A stretch of 43,880 bases of DNA from WAOL01 sp964399035 (GCA_964399035.1 CAYNPH010000033.1:1-43880), one strand, 5' to 3'. Shown: positions 34,332-42,318, counted from the first letter of the stretch. A program made the numbers and translations. Notes: generated by a model from the sequence alone, not told the origin.

Positions 34332-35111
34332 CTAGAAGTCGAGGGTGAGTTTCCCCATAGCTAACTCTTCTAGTCTTTTGATGATGTGTCTCAGCACGTC
34401 CTGCAGGATAGCATTGTTGTCATAGTCCCTTAGTATGTTCTCCAGTTCCTCTTTCTTGACTTCTCGGAGCCTTGACGCCTCCTCAACGAGTTTAGGCATG
34501 GCCCTAACAACGTTGTCCACTATAGTTATGTTCGCCGCTCTAGCTGTGCGTGATAGTGGGTTAAGGTCTATAGTAACTACTGTCTTACCGAGCTTTCGCA
34601 GCGCTTCCGTCCTATCACCGTCCTCTAGAGGCACGAGGACGACGTCAGCTACTAAGATCCCTTTAGGGCTAACTCTCCTTCGTTCGCTTTCTAGCTCAGG
34701 GATCGTGGCTGTGGCGTCGTCAACCCCTAGAACCTCCTTAGCGCCAGCCCTCCTTAGCACCTCGGCGATCTTACGTGCCCGCTCCTCAGTCCTATAGAAC
34801 AGGTTCACCTCGATCTTCGCTCCCGTGGCTTCCGCTAACCTAACGACATCCTCAGGCACTAGTGCGGCTACGTTTCCGTTAACTGAGATTACAGGGTGCT
34901 TAGCCAGGAGTAAGGCGGCGGCCGCCGCCCGTATAGCCCTAGCGGCTGGCTCTATGGTGTGTTCACCTATTAGGTAGTCGAAACACTCTCCCCTTCCGTG
35001 GGCTATGAGTCCAGCCACCGCCACGTAGCCTTCTTTGAAGCCTTGGATGAGTTTCTCCCGCGTAATTAGGGATTCGTATCTCGGGTGACTCTTGGGTACC
35101 CAGTGAGTCAA
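34332..35111 (-). CDS. 4-phosphopantoate--beta-alanine ligase (archaeal phosphopantothenate synthetase)
   Basis: ATP-dependent ligation of 4-phosphopantoate with beta-alanine, the archaeal replacement for PanC. About 259 residues with the family blocks HPRYESLITREKLIQGF, AHGRGECFDYLIGEHT, HPVISVNGNVAALVPE, NLFYRTEERA and TIDLNPLSRTA. The ATG overlaps the pantoate kinase stop by four bases (ATGA). Convergent with panB, 10 bases away. Confidence 0.92.
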   Translation of the reverse strand: MTHWVPKSHPRYESLITREKLIQGFKEGYVAVAGLIAHGRGECFDYLIGEHTIEPAARAIRAAAAALLLAKHPVISVNGNVAALVPEDVVRLAEATGAKIEVNLFYRTEERARKIAEVLRRAGAKEVLGVDDATATIPELESERRRVSPKGILVADVVLVPLEDGDRTEALRKLGKTVVTIDLNPLSRTARAANITIVDNVVRAMPKLVEEASRLREVKKEELENILRDYDNNAILQDVLRHIIKRLEELAMGKLTLDF

Positions 35112-36004
35112 GCTCCCCGCACCGACGTCCCTTCCTCTGCGATACTTAATAACCTAACCCTGCCAAGCGTGCTTAATTCACGTGTGACCTCATCCAAGCA
35201 TTCTGACCCGTGGATCACGACGAGCAAGGACTTCTTAACAAAGAAGTTAATCACGCACCCACTCCTCAACGCATACTTAAGCACATCACTAACCTTATCC
35301 TCTACCTCAGGGCTCATCATGCCCGTAAGCCTACTGAAGAGCCAGGCGTTCTCGGCAAACGCCTCTAACCCTGGGTTCCTCAGAAACTTAGCCAGGGCTT
35401 CCCTGCCGTAAAGACTTATTCGCCCGGCAAAGTCCTTAAGCATTTCCGGGGTGGTTGTCCTCCCTATGGGCACGGCACTTACGTTGATTCTATCCCTTAC
35501 CTTAATACTAAAGGCCTCCCCTAAGCCTGGGGGGCCGGGCTTAACACGTACTACTAGACCGCCTCCCAGCGCCTCAGCAATCACGTCGCCCAAGCCTGTG
35601 AGGTTCTCGACTTCAGCGACATGTGCGTGCCGGAATGCCTCCTCTAAACGTAGTCCGTGTTGAGATGCTAGTTGAGCTGAGATAGCCATAGCTATGGCTA
35701 AGGCAGCACTCAATCCAAACCCCTCCCCTAGCCCAGCAGGAGCCTCCGCAATTACGCCGAAACGCTCAACACCCGTTAGCCTAACTATGGAGTTCCTTAA
35801 CCCTCCTCGAATCTCAACATTATTTAGCGAGACCACGTCATCAAAGTCGGTAGTGCTGGCCGTAAGGTAAGGCTTCAATGTCAGCCCAGCGCCGACAGAC
35901 CCTGTTAACGTTGGCGTCGGGCCGTAGTAAGGCACCCAGAACCCACTAACGTGGAGCGGGATCCGGACCGTGACCCCCTGCATGAACCTCATCCCTAACA
36001 GCAT
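35108..36004 (-). CDS. Pantoate kinase (GHMP family)
   Basis: Phosphorylates pantoate to 4-phosphopantoate, the archaeal step before phosphopantothenate synthetase. About 298 residues: the N-terminal VRIPLHVSGFWVP resembles known pantoate kinases, and the GHMP ATP loop is AGLGEGFGLSAALAIAM (about 90-106). The start is unsure: ATG 36004, 35992 or 35983, all inside the CoaBC coding end. The overlap with CoaBC is therefore 38-59 bases, because no start exists nearer to the conserved PLHVSGF block. Confidence 0.92.
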   Translation of the reverse strand: MLLGMRFMQGVTVRIPLHVSGFWVPYYGPTPTLTGSVGAGLTLKPYLTASTTDFDDVVSLNNVEIRGGLRNSIVRLTGVERFGVIAEAPAGLGEGFGLSAALAIAMAISAQLASQHGLRLEEAFRHAHVAEVENLTGLGDVIAEALGGGLVVRVKPGPPGLGEAFSIKVRDRINVSAVPIGRTTTPEMLKDFAGRISLYGREALAKFLRNPGLEAFAENAWLFSRLTGMMSPEVEDKVSDVLKYALRSGCVINFFVKKSLLVVIHGSECLDEVTRELSTLGRVRLLSIAEEGTSVRGA

Positions 36005-37226
36005 CCATCACCCTGCGAGCTACCTCCGACTTCAACGTTAACTTAACGTGCTCAGGTTCCTTATCCTTCACAATTATCAGCACTTCGTTCGTTTCCGTTG
36101 CGAAGCCGGAGCCCTCAGCACACACGTCGTTAGCCACGATGATGTCGAAACCTCTCTCCAGCATCTTGTGGCGTGCTGCTTCCGCTAGGGTGTTCAGGTC
36201 ACCAGCAACGCACTCAGCCGCGAAACCCACTAGGAGGCCCTTGAAGCGCTTCCTAACTTCAGTGGCGATCTTAGGCGTGGGCTCCAGCGTGACGGTGATT
36301 GAGCCAGCCTCGGTTCTCACTTTCCCGCTAAACCTCCTACCGAATCTGAAGTCTGCGGGGGCAGCAGCCATTATGATGACGTCGTATTCGCTCCCGGATA
36401 ATTCCCTAATGATCGCTTGAAGCATTTCCTCGGTTGTCTCAACACCTATGCTGCGGACGTAGTGAGGTTTACTGACGCTTAAGGGACCATGCACGAGAGT
36501 TACCTGTGCCCCCCTAAAGAAAGCCTCACGCGCTATGGCGACACCCATCCTCCCCGAGCTGGGGTTACTTACGAACCGCACGTTATCGAGGTACTCGCGG
36601 GTGGGTCCGGCAGTGACCAGCACCCTGAGTCCCCTAAGGTCCCTGCCCCTTAACGTCACGGCCTCTACGGCGGCGACCACGTCCTCTGTTGATGGGTACT
36701 TCGCCTTACCCTCGAGACTCACCGGTGGTATTATCGTGACGCCGAACCCCTCGAGCTTCTTGACGGCCTCCACTACGGGCGGGGATCTCCAGAGGCCTCG
36801 ATGCATTGCTGGCGCGACTACCAGTGGCTTACCCAGCCCAAGCACGTCTACGGCAGTCAGCGAGACTGGATTATCGCATATCCCGTGCGCTATCTTGGAG
36901 AGTATGTCCGCCGTGGCTGGCGCAACCACCATCGAGTCGCAGGTCCTGCCTAGGGCGACGTGGCCTGTCTCGCCGGCGAAGCCTGTGAAGGCTTTAGAGC
37001 CCGTAGCCCACTCAATTAGTGCGGGCCTCACGAGTTCGGTCGCCGCCTCACTTAACACGGCGTAGACCTCAGCACCTCTCCGGATCAGCTCCCTCATAAC
37101 GTCGATGGATCTGTAGATGGCTACAGAGCCCGTTAGCCCGAACACGACCCGCTTCCCTGATAGCACCGGTGCCTTAGTATTCTCTATTTCTTGGATCGGG
37201 TGATAGGGTGGTTCCTTCAGTGGCAT
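35946..37226 (-). CDS. coaBC: Phosphopantothenoylcysteine decarboxylase / phosphopantothenate--cysteine ligase
   Basis: Fusion enzyme that ligates phosphopantothenate to cysteine (CoaB) and decarboxylates the product (CoaC). About 426 residues. The N-terminal flavoprotein half has GLTGSVAIYRSIDVMREL, TGHVALGR with the catalytic His, and APAMHRGLW, the archaeal form of the PAMN motif. The C-terminal half has LVTAGPTREYLDNVRFVSNPSSG, DVIIMAAAPADFR and DIIVANDV. ATG 37226 is preferred over the in-frame GTG 37238 since TAATAACTTTAG (minus strand, about 37243-37254) would make it leaderless. First gene of the CoaBC-kinase-ligase operon. Confidence 0.95.
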   Translation of the reverse strand: MPLKEPPYHPIQEIENTKAPVLSGKRVVFGLTGSVAIYRSIDVMRELIRRGAEVYAVLSEAATELVRPALIEWATGSKAFTGFAGETGHVALGRTCDSMVVAPATADILSKIAHGICDNPVSLTAVDVLGLGKPLVVAPAMHRGLWRSPPVVEAVKKLEGFGVTIIPPVSLEGKAKYPSTEDVVAAVEAVTLRGRDLRGLRVLVTAGPTREYLDNVRFVSNPSSGRMGVAIAREAFFRGAQVTLVHGPLSVSKPHYVRSIGVETTEEMLQAIIRELSGSEYDVIIMAAAPADFRFGRRFSGKVRTEAGSITVTLEPTPKIATEVRKRFKGLLVGFAAECVAGDLNTLAEAARHKMLERGFDIIVANDVCAEGSGFATETNEVLIIVKDKEPEHVKLTLKSEVARRVMDAVRDEVHAGGHGPDPAPR

Positions 37227-37279
37227 GCATACCCACACTAAACTAAAGTTATTATGACGCCGTAATAAACTAAATCAAG

Positions 37280-37780
37280 GTGCGGTTGTTGGGTGGTGAG
37301 GGAAGCGATAAGGTGATCATCAGGGAGGCTAGGGAGGAGGATCTTCCCGAGATAATTCGCATTAACCTTCAAACACTACCCGAGCACTACCCAGACTACT
37401 TCTGGAGGGATCACCTGCGTCTGTGGGGTAAGGCGTTCTTGGTCGCGGAAGTTGATGGGAGGATAGCGGGGTACGTTATGACGAGGGTGGATCGTGGTTT
37501 GGGGTACGTGTATTGGAAGCCCTTCAAGAAGCTTGGGCACATTGTGAGCATAGCGGTGCTCCCGGAATTTAGGAGGCGTGGCATAGGAACGATGTTAATG
37601 GTTGAGGCCATGAAGAGGCTTAAGGAGATTTACGGCGCGAGTGAGGTTTACTTGGAGGTCCGCGTCAGTAATGAAGCGGCGATAAGGCTGTATGAGAGGC
37701 TGGGTTTTCGGAGGGTGAAGCGCTTGAGGAAGTACTACCTTGACGGTGAAGACGCGTGGTTAATGGCTAGGGAGCTCTAG
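37280..37780 (+). CDS. GNAT N-acetyltransferase, RimI/Ard1-like
   Basis: A 166-residue acetyl-CoA-dependent acetyltransferase. The acetyl-CoA loop is in SIAVLPEFRRRGIGTMLM (about 90-107, with R-RR-G-G), and the C-terminal VSNEAAIRLYERLGFRRVK with YYLDGEDAWLM matches archaeal N-terminal protein acetyltransferases (RimI/NatA type). Start unclear: GTG 37280, TTG 37286/37289 or GTG 37313. It is divergent from CoaBC with about 50 bases between. Confidence 0.85.
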   Translation: MRLLGGEGSDKVIIREAREEDLPEIIRINLQTLPEHYPDYFWRDHLRLWGKAFLVAEVDGRIAGYVMTRVDRGLGYVYWKPFKKLGHIVSIAVLPEFRRRGIGTMLMVEAMKRLKEIYGASEVYLEVRVSNEAAIRLYERLGFRRVKRLRKYYLDGEDAWLMAREL

Positions 37781-37792
37781 TTAACGCCTCGG

Positions 37793-38392
37793 TTACCTTA
37801 GTCGAAATACCTTAGCGTTGAGTGATCCGTGGTTTTTCTCGATTAAGAGGTACGAGGCCCCCTTACCCAAAGCGTATATTGCTGTGCCGTTAACTGAGCA
37901 CGTGTCAACGTACTCTCCACCGCATACGTGGAGCATGGGATTCACTGCCTTAATGAAGTCCCTTAACTCGTCAAGCCCCTTACGCAACCTAAGATCCTTT
38001 ATGAAGTCCCCACACCCCCTAGGCGGATGGTAGGAGAGGGTTACGTCAACTCGCTTGCCTAGCGACCTGGTACGCAGGAGCCTCAACACGCGCTCCATGT
38101 TCTGATGGGGGTCCACGCCACCCACACCAGCTACTACTACGTTACCTATTTCGACGACGTTGCCGTCCAGTAGCGCGTTAAGTTTCCTTGCCTGCTTAGT
38201 GACTCGAATGTCATCCTCAGCACCGCTTAGGAAGTATGGGTTAGGCAACACCCTAACGTATTCCTCCGGATCCAGTCTTAGGTTACCTATTACTATGGTC
38301 GCGGTGATGCCTGGTTTCCGAAGCTTCTGCGCAAGTTCCAGGAGTTCCTTCCGGGTTTTGACGTGCGGATTAGATACTACTACTATAGGCAA
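37793..38392 (-). CDS. Metallophosphoesterase-like protein with lost metal ligands
   Basis: A 199-residue protein whose layout matches a small calcineurin-like phosphoesterase, but with most ligands changed. The first block (normally DxH) reads SNPH with Asn 8 and His 10; the GDxxD block reads IVIGNLRL (Asn 37); the GNHD block reads SGAEDD (57-61); YHPP keeps His 122; the GHxH block reads CGGEY (157-161). FIKAVNPMLHVCGGEYVD is the recognisable C-terminal part of the fold. It probably cannot bind two metals normally. Its start overlaps the CitG-like gene by 23 bases, so it belongs to that operon. Confidence 0.65.
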   Translation of the reverse strand: MPIVVVSNPHVKTRKELLELAQKLRKPGITATIVIGNLRLDPEEYVRVLPNPYFLSGAEDDIRVTKQARKLNALLDGNVVEIGNVVVAGVGGVDPHQNMERVLRLLRTRSLGKRVDVTLSYHPPRGCGDFIKDLRLRKGLDELRDFIKAVNPMLHVCGGEYVDTCSVNGTAIYALGKGASYLLIEKNHGSLNAKVFRLR

Positions 38393-39293
38393 GGTTCCTC
38401 ACCAAGTAAAGCGCTATTGCGGCGCTCATTATGTCTGAGGTGCTCCCTGGGTTCACCCCCATTTTTCTGAGCGCCTTACTCACGGTGCCCCACTCGCTTG
38501 TGCCGGGTCTTAATGTGGATGCCGTGTTACTTAGGAGTAACGCTGCTGGTAGGCCCCACACCTTAAGCACCAACGTGTCAGGCATCCTTGAGAGTATGTA
38601 TGCTTGAAGGTGGGGTATAGCTTCCAGTAGCTTGGCTGGCTCCTTAGCTAGGACTAGTAGCTTACTCAGCGCGTGTAACGTGGTGCGGAACCCGTGCGTG
38701 ATGTCATAGGCTATCACGTCATAGTATGCTGAGCATGTTAGTGCGTCCCACACACTAACCCTCGTTGATGCAACGTTGTCCTTCACGCTGGGTACGGCTC
38801 CGACGAACTTCCCTAGGTGCCCTTCGCTAGCTGCCCTTATGGCGGCGTAGAAGTGCGTGATGCTCTCTTTCTTTAGTTGCTCCTCTATGATTGGGTGGTG
38901 CTGTATGATGGTGGTGGCGATGTTCCTTAAGCCATTTACGTCCTCCCTTAGCGTTAGTCCGACGGCGTATGATAGCGGCACGCTCAGCATTAAGTAGCCT
39001 AGGGCGGTGTTCGTCCTGATTAGCGGGTTGTGCATGATTTTCTTGATGCCGTGGAGCACGAGCTTACCTAGGTTGAGGTGTTTCCCCTTTAATGCGTTAT
39101 TTAAGCTACGCATCACTACGTCACGTATTGCTGGCGCGCTCAGCACGAATTTAACGAGGTTTAGGTCCTTGATTTTCTCCGTGCCGCTGACCGTGCTTAG
39201 CTTTCCGGGTGCGGCGGCCTCAATTATGAGCGCGGCTGAGAAAGCGTCAGCAATTGCGTGCTTCAGCCTAGCTTGCCTGCCGCGGGCGCTCAG
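38370..39293 (-). CDS. CitG/MdcB-like (triphosphoribosyl-dephospho-CoA synthase family) protein, apparent CTG start
   Basis: Family signatures: HFYAAIRAASEGHLGKF, DALTCSAYYDVIAYDITHGF and the C-terminal GVNPGSTSDIMSAAIALYL. In bacteria CitG makes the prosthetic-group precursor of citrate lyase from ATP and dephospho-CoA; the archaeal role is unknown. The first ordinary start is GTG 39146, but that would drop about 49 residues that match the family N-terminus (ALIIEAAAPGKLSTVSG, then LVKFVLSAPAI). The open frame begins after a TGA directly upstream, and holds no ATG, GTG or TTG before 39146. The CTG at 39293 overlaps the previous gene's TGA as CTGA, as ATGA overlaps do elsewhere here, so I place the start there (307 residues). 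Confidence 0.7.
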   Translation of the reverse strand: MSARGRQARLKHAIADAFSAALIIEAAAPGKLSTVSGTEKIKDLNLVKFVLSAPAIRDVVMRSLNNALKGKHLNLGKLVLHGIKKIMHNPLIRTNTALGYLMLSVPLSYAVGLTLREDVNGLRNIATTIIQHHPIIEEQLKKESITHFYAAIRAASEGHLGKFVGAVPSVKDNVASTRVSVWDALTCSAYYDVIAYDITHGFRTTLHALSKLLVLAKEPAKLLEAIPHLQAYILSRMPDTLVLKVWGLPAALLLSNTASTLRPGTSEWGTVSKALRKMGVNPGSTSDIMSAAIALYLVRNLAYSSSI

Positions 39294-40012
39294 GTTAACT
39301 CACGCTCACCGGGGAGTTGCTTTACGACGTAGATCTTCTCTAGCTCCCCTTCAATGAGTTGGCGCCAGCGGTCCGAGACCGCCACTATCGAGAACAGCCC
39401 TATCGGTGTCGCGCCAGCCATCTTGATTAGCTTTATCAGCGCCTTTGATGTCCTGCCCGTGTTTAGGAGGTCGTCAACTATGAGTACTCTGTCGCTCACG
39501 CTTAGAAACGAGGCAGGTAGGAATAGGTTCACGACGGCTGGCGGGTCTCTTGCCAAGTAGCTTGTCTGGTAGTACTCCTTTATGCCGAATTCGGGTTTCT
39601 TCCTAGCTATCACTAGGTTAGTGTCCAGCACGCTCGCCACCTTAACCGCTATCGGGATGCCGTCCACCTCAACTGTGGCGACCGCCGTTATGTTGTACTT
39701 ATGGAACTCCCTGTAGGCTAGGTACGCGAATATCTTGAGGAGTGATGGGTTGTATATTACTTTTGAGAGATTGTAGATGTTGTCCCCGACCTCTATGATG
39801 TTGTCTCTGAGCACCCGATCTATTACCTGAGGCTGCGTTAGCTTCTTGACGAGCTCCTGCGCCCTCTCCGCGCTTGGCATGATCTTCATGTTGATATACC
39901 TCCATAGTGCTGGTGCGGGGAGACCCGTGATTGCCTCTAGGTCCTTGTACTTGAACACCTTCTTGTAGGATCGGAGCAGTTCGATGGCGAATATCCTTAT
40001 GTCTGTGAGCAT
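39290..40012 (-). CDS. HTH-phosphoribosyltransferase regulator (GfcR/PyrE-like)
   Basis: About 240 residues: an N-terminal helix-turn-helix (about 20-50: YKDLEAITGLPAPALWRYIN) followed by a type I phosphoribosyltransferase domain with the PRPP loop VLIVDDLLNTGRTSKAL (about 182-198). This fusion is that of the archaeal GfcR-type regulators, which bind DNA rather than act as orotate phosphoribosyltransferase. The ATG at 40012 is preferred over GTG 40021 because GGGGTGGG is then at ribosome-binding distance; ACTTATAAATC (about 40050-40060) is the TATA element. The first gene of a minus-strand operon with the CitG-like and phosphoesterase-like genes. Confidence 0.82.
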   Translation of the reverse strand: MLTDIRIFAIELLRSYKKVFKYKDLEAITGLPAPALWRYINMKIMPSAERAQELVKKLTQPQVIDRVLRDNIIEVGDNIYNLSKVIYNPSLLKIFAYLAYREFHKYNITAVATVEVDGIPIAVKVASVLDTNLVIARKKPEFGIKEYYQTSYLARDPPAVVNLFLPASFLSVSDRVLIVDDLLNTGRTSKALIKLIKMAGATPIGLFSIVAVSDRWRQLIEGELEKIYVVKQLPGERELT

Positions 40013-40176
40013 CCGACCCACCCCAGTCTCAAGTTCATGTTAAAGGATGATTTATAAGTTTATATCAATTAAGTAAAACGTTGAGGGTTAGTGAGGTTAA
40101 TCTGTTACCTTGAGCCGTCAATAGGGGGTTAAACAGTAGAATACTTATTCATGTGTTTTCACGCGCTAATTAACTT

Positions 40177-40476
40177 TTATTCCTCGACCGTCAGCCCGGC
40201 GGCAACTTTCTCTAGGAACTTAGGGTCGCTAACGTCGGTCGCTAGTTTCGACGTAATTTTGTATATCAGGGTCGCTAGATCCTCATTTAATTCTATGACC
40301 TCCCCCATCGCGATGATCTTGGGCTCGCCTTTACCTGTCGTTACGATTAAGTGGACGTTAAGACCTACTTCATCCCTCAGGTATGACTTTATTAGCTGAA
40401 CTTTCTTAAGGACCTCTGGCTTGCTACCGAAGGGTATTGACGCTATCAGTGTTATGTCCCGCATGAATGTCCCCAC
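40177..40476 (-). CDS. Hypothetical small alpha/beta protein
   Basis: Unrecognised 99-residue protein (DITLIASIPFGSKPEVLKK, VHLIVTTGKGEPKIIAMGEV). No membrane segment or metal motif. GTG 40476 start with TTTTAAGC about 25 bases upstream (about 40501-40508), or ATG 40464. About 165 bases upstream of the plus-strand gene at 40652. Confidence 0.55.
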   Translation of the reverse strand: MGTFMRDITLIASIPFGSKPEVLKKVQLIKSYLRDEVGLNVHLIVTTGKGEPKIIAMGEVIELNEDLATLIYKITSKLATDVSDPKFLEKVAAGLTVEE

Positions 40477-40599
40477 CGGTACCTTAGTTGGTAGCGATAC
40501 AGCTTAAAAGGCTGGTACCGTTTATCTAGTGCTGCGTTTTGACGTCGCTGGCGTGTAGGTAGTTGCCGTTGAGGTTTGTTCTGGTTAGCTTGTTTCATG

Positions 40600-40642
40600 T
40601 CAAACATTTATATAGAACGACGCAATATTATACTTTAATGGG
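40600..40642 (+). promoter_or_regulatory. Strong promoter before the gene at 40652
   Basis: AACATTTATATAGAAC (TATA at 40605-40613) is one of the best matches to an archaeal TATA box in the window and lies about 40 bases before ATG 40652, with GGGGTGA as ribosome-binding site at 40640-40646. Confidence 0.5.
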
Positions 40643-40651
40643 GTGAAAGAA

Positions 40652-41083
40652 ATGGCAGTTAAAACAAAACCCAAGGAGCTGGAGGTTGTTTATGAGGACG
40701 AGGACGTGTTAGTGGTTAGGGCGCCTGACGATGAGGAGCTGGAGAGGTTAGTTGTTGATATAATAAGGAAGAAGGGGAGGCCCGTTACCTGGAAGGAGCT
40801 GAGGAAGGAGCTGAGTGGGTTAGCTGGTGAGGATAGGCTTAGGAAGGTGTTGGTACGGCTGATTGAGCGTGACGTGGTTGTTGAGATGATTGACGGTACG
40901 TTCGGTTTGAAGGGTATGGAGGCTACCTATGTGCCTAGGAGGATCAAGAAGCGTGTTAGGCCGTTAGTGCCGACGAAGTTTAGGGAGAGGTGGGGAGCCA
41001 TAATCGGTAGTAGGGGCAGCATCGCCGCTGCCATACAGTACCTTCGTGAGATTAAGTTAAGGGAGAAGCGTGCCGTGAATTGA
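40652..41083 (+). CDS. Hypothetical winged-helix-like small protein
   Basis: About 143 residues, highly charged. Residues about 40-95 resemble a winged helix (KKGRPVTWKELRKELSGLAG, LRKVLVRLIERDVVVEMIDG, TFGLKGM as wing), and the C-terminal half is basic (RRIKKRVRPLVPTKFRERWG). May bind nucleic acid. ATG 40652 is preferred over GTG 40643 because GGGGTGA at 40640-40646 is then correctly spaced. Function unknown. Confidence 0.6.
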   Translation: MAVKTKPKELEVVYEDEDVLVVRAPDDEELERLVVDIIRKKGRPVTWKELRKELSGLAGEDRLRKVLVRLIERDVVVEMIDGTFGLKGMEATYVPRRIKKRVRPLVPTKFRERWGAIIGSRGSIAAAIQYLREIKLREKRAVN

Positions 41084-41233
41084 GGTTGTTGCGTGTCTGC
41101 GTAGCGCCCGCCGCTTAGCTATCGGTTTCTGCCGTGCGTTCTTGAGTTCGAGTTCCTTTTTATTTGGAAGCTTACTGCCGGTTTGTTTGACCTTGCCCTC
41201 ATTTAAAGGGCCTTAACGGTCTAATGGTGTGGG
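41084..41233 (+). other. Intergenic stretch with T-rich tract
   Basis: No gene or repeat recognised. TTCCTTTTTATTTGG around 41154-41167 may act as the terminator for the upstream gene, and CATTTAAAGGG near 41199-41209 is a TATA-like element for the small gene at 41234. Confidence 0.3.
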
Positions 41234-41437
41234 GTGTTGTGGTTGGGTCTGCCTTTGAGTGCTGAGGATTTGGGTGAGTGTGAGGAGGCTGTTGAGATTA
41301 GGTTGGTTGGTAGGTCCTACTTCGTTAGGTTGAGGTCGGGTGGCTCCGCGTTCATTCCTGTTGATAAGATCTGTGAGGCTCTTAAGAGGTACGGTATCTG
41401 CGTTCCTGAGGAGCTTAAGGGTAAGTGTAGGGAGTGA
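41234..41437 (+). CDS. Small hypothetical protein
   Basis: A 67-residue frame with balanced composition (ECEEAVEIRLVGRSYFVRL, EALKRYGICVPEELKGK) and three Cys. Preceded by a TATA-like element and a G-rich stretch. The opposite strand is also open but its translation is Gln/Thr/Asn/Pro-rich as expected of a shadow. Start GTG 41234 (TTG 41237 next). It ends six bases before the convergent endonuclease IV-like gene. Confidence 0.5.
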   Translation: MLWLGLPLSAEDLGECEEAVEIRLVGRSYFVRLRSGGSAFIPVDKICEALKRYGICVPEELKGKCRE

Positions 41438-41442
41438 TTGCT

Positions 41443-42318
41443 TTACGCCACACGCCGCGGTTTTGGCTTGCTCCTCAGTATTTTGTGCCATGCGTTCTTG
41501 ATTTTCAGCGCGTCATGCTCTAGTGAGGGTGACTCGCAGATTAGGACTCCCTTGACGTTGAAGTCCTTGAGGGCTTTCAGGACGTTTTCCCACTGGAATT
41601 CAGACTCGTGGAAGTTCAGGTGCTTTCTTTCTCCGCGGGGACCGTATTCCATGCCGGACATGTGTATGTGCATGTTCTTTAGTGCTTCGCTGCCGAGCCT
41701 TCTCTCTATTAGTTCTAGGGCTTCGGAGAATTTCTCGTAGGTGTTGAATTCCCCTAGGCTTCTGGCGTAGAGGTGCGCGAAGTCTATGGCTATTGATGCG
41801 TTGTCTATTCCGTCCACCATGTCTATGACTTCCTCTAGGGAACCTATCTCAGCTAGTCCCCCCATGGTTTCGGGACGAACCCATATCTCTATCCCTTCGT
41901 CCCTGAGTTGCTTGATTATTTTCTTGATTGCTTCCCTGACTCTCCTGACTCCTTGGTCGGAGGGTGTTTTGCCGTAGTATCCGGGGTGGAAGACAACGGA
42001 CCATGCACCTGCTTTGTACCCTGCCCTTGCCGAGTCGAGTATCCTCTTTATTGATGCCTCGACCTTGGCTGGGTCGCTGGAGAGGAGGTTGACGTAGTAT
42101 GGTGCGTGCACGGTTAGTATGACGCCGCTCTCCTCCGCAGCCTTCCTTGTTTCCTCCGCGAGCTTATCGCTCATCCTTACTCCCCTGACGAACTCTATTT
42201 CCATGGCGTCGAGGCCTAGCTCAGCCACCCTCCTGACGCCCTCGGGTGTTGATTTCTTCTTTGTTGAGTGCGGTATTCCTGCTGGGCCTATGTGGAGGCT
42301 GCTTGGTTTCCTTGTCAA
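41443..42318 (-). CDS. Endonuclease IV-like TIM-barrel protein (AP endonuclease family 2)
   Basis: About 291 residues with the xylose-isomerase-like barrel of Nfo: LTVHAPYYVNLLSSDPAKV, SVVFHPGYYG, VRPETMGG, SIAIDFAHLYAR and KNMHIHMSGMEYG carry the His, Glu and Asp residues expected to bind zinc. In known members this family cuts DNA at abasic sites; sugar isomerases share the fold, so repair function is likely but not proven. TTG 42318 start, with GGGGTGGG upstream. Confidence 0.82.
   Translation of the reverse strand: MTRKPSSLHIGPAGIPHSTKKKSTPEGVRRVAELGLDAMEIEFVRGVRMSDKLAEETRKAAEESGVILTVHAPYYVNLLSSDPAKVEASIKRILDSARAGYKAGAWSVVFHPGYYGKTPSDQGVRRVREAIKKIIKQLRDEGIEIWVRPETMGGLAEIGSLEEVIDMVDGIDNASIAIDFAHLYARSLGEFNTYEKFSEALELIERRLGSEALKNMHIHMSGMEYGPRGERKHLNFHESEFQWENVLKALKDFNVKGVLICESPSLEHDALKIKNAWHKILRSKPKPRRVA

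Noticed and set aside
36535..37065. A 176-residue plus-strand frame inside CoaBC
   Set aside because: Ser/Thr/Pro-rich shadow of a well-conserved enzyme; no promoter or family match.
40490..40515. Short hairpin CAGC-TTAAAAG-GCTG upstream of the small minus-strand gene
   Set aside because: Four-pair stem only, and it contains the probable TATA element, so it is likely chance.
41213..41491. A 92-residue minus-strand frame near 41.3 kb
   Set aside because: Asn/Gln/Thr/Pro-rich translation and overlap with the endonuclease IV-like 3' end; the plus-strand frame is more protein-like.
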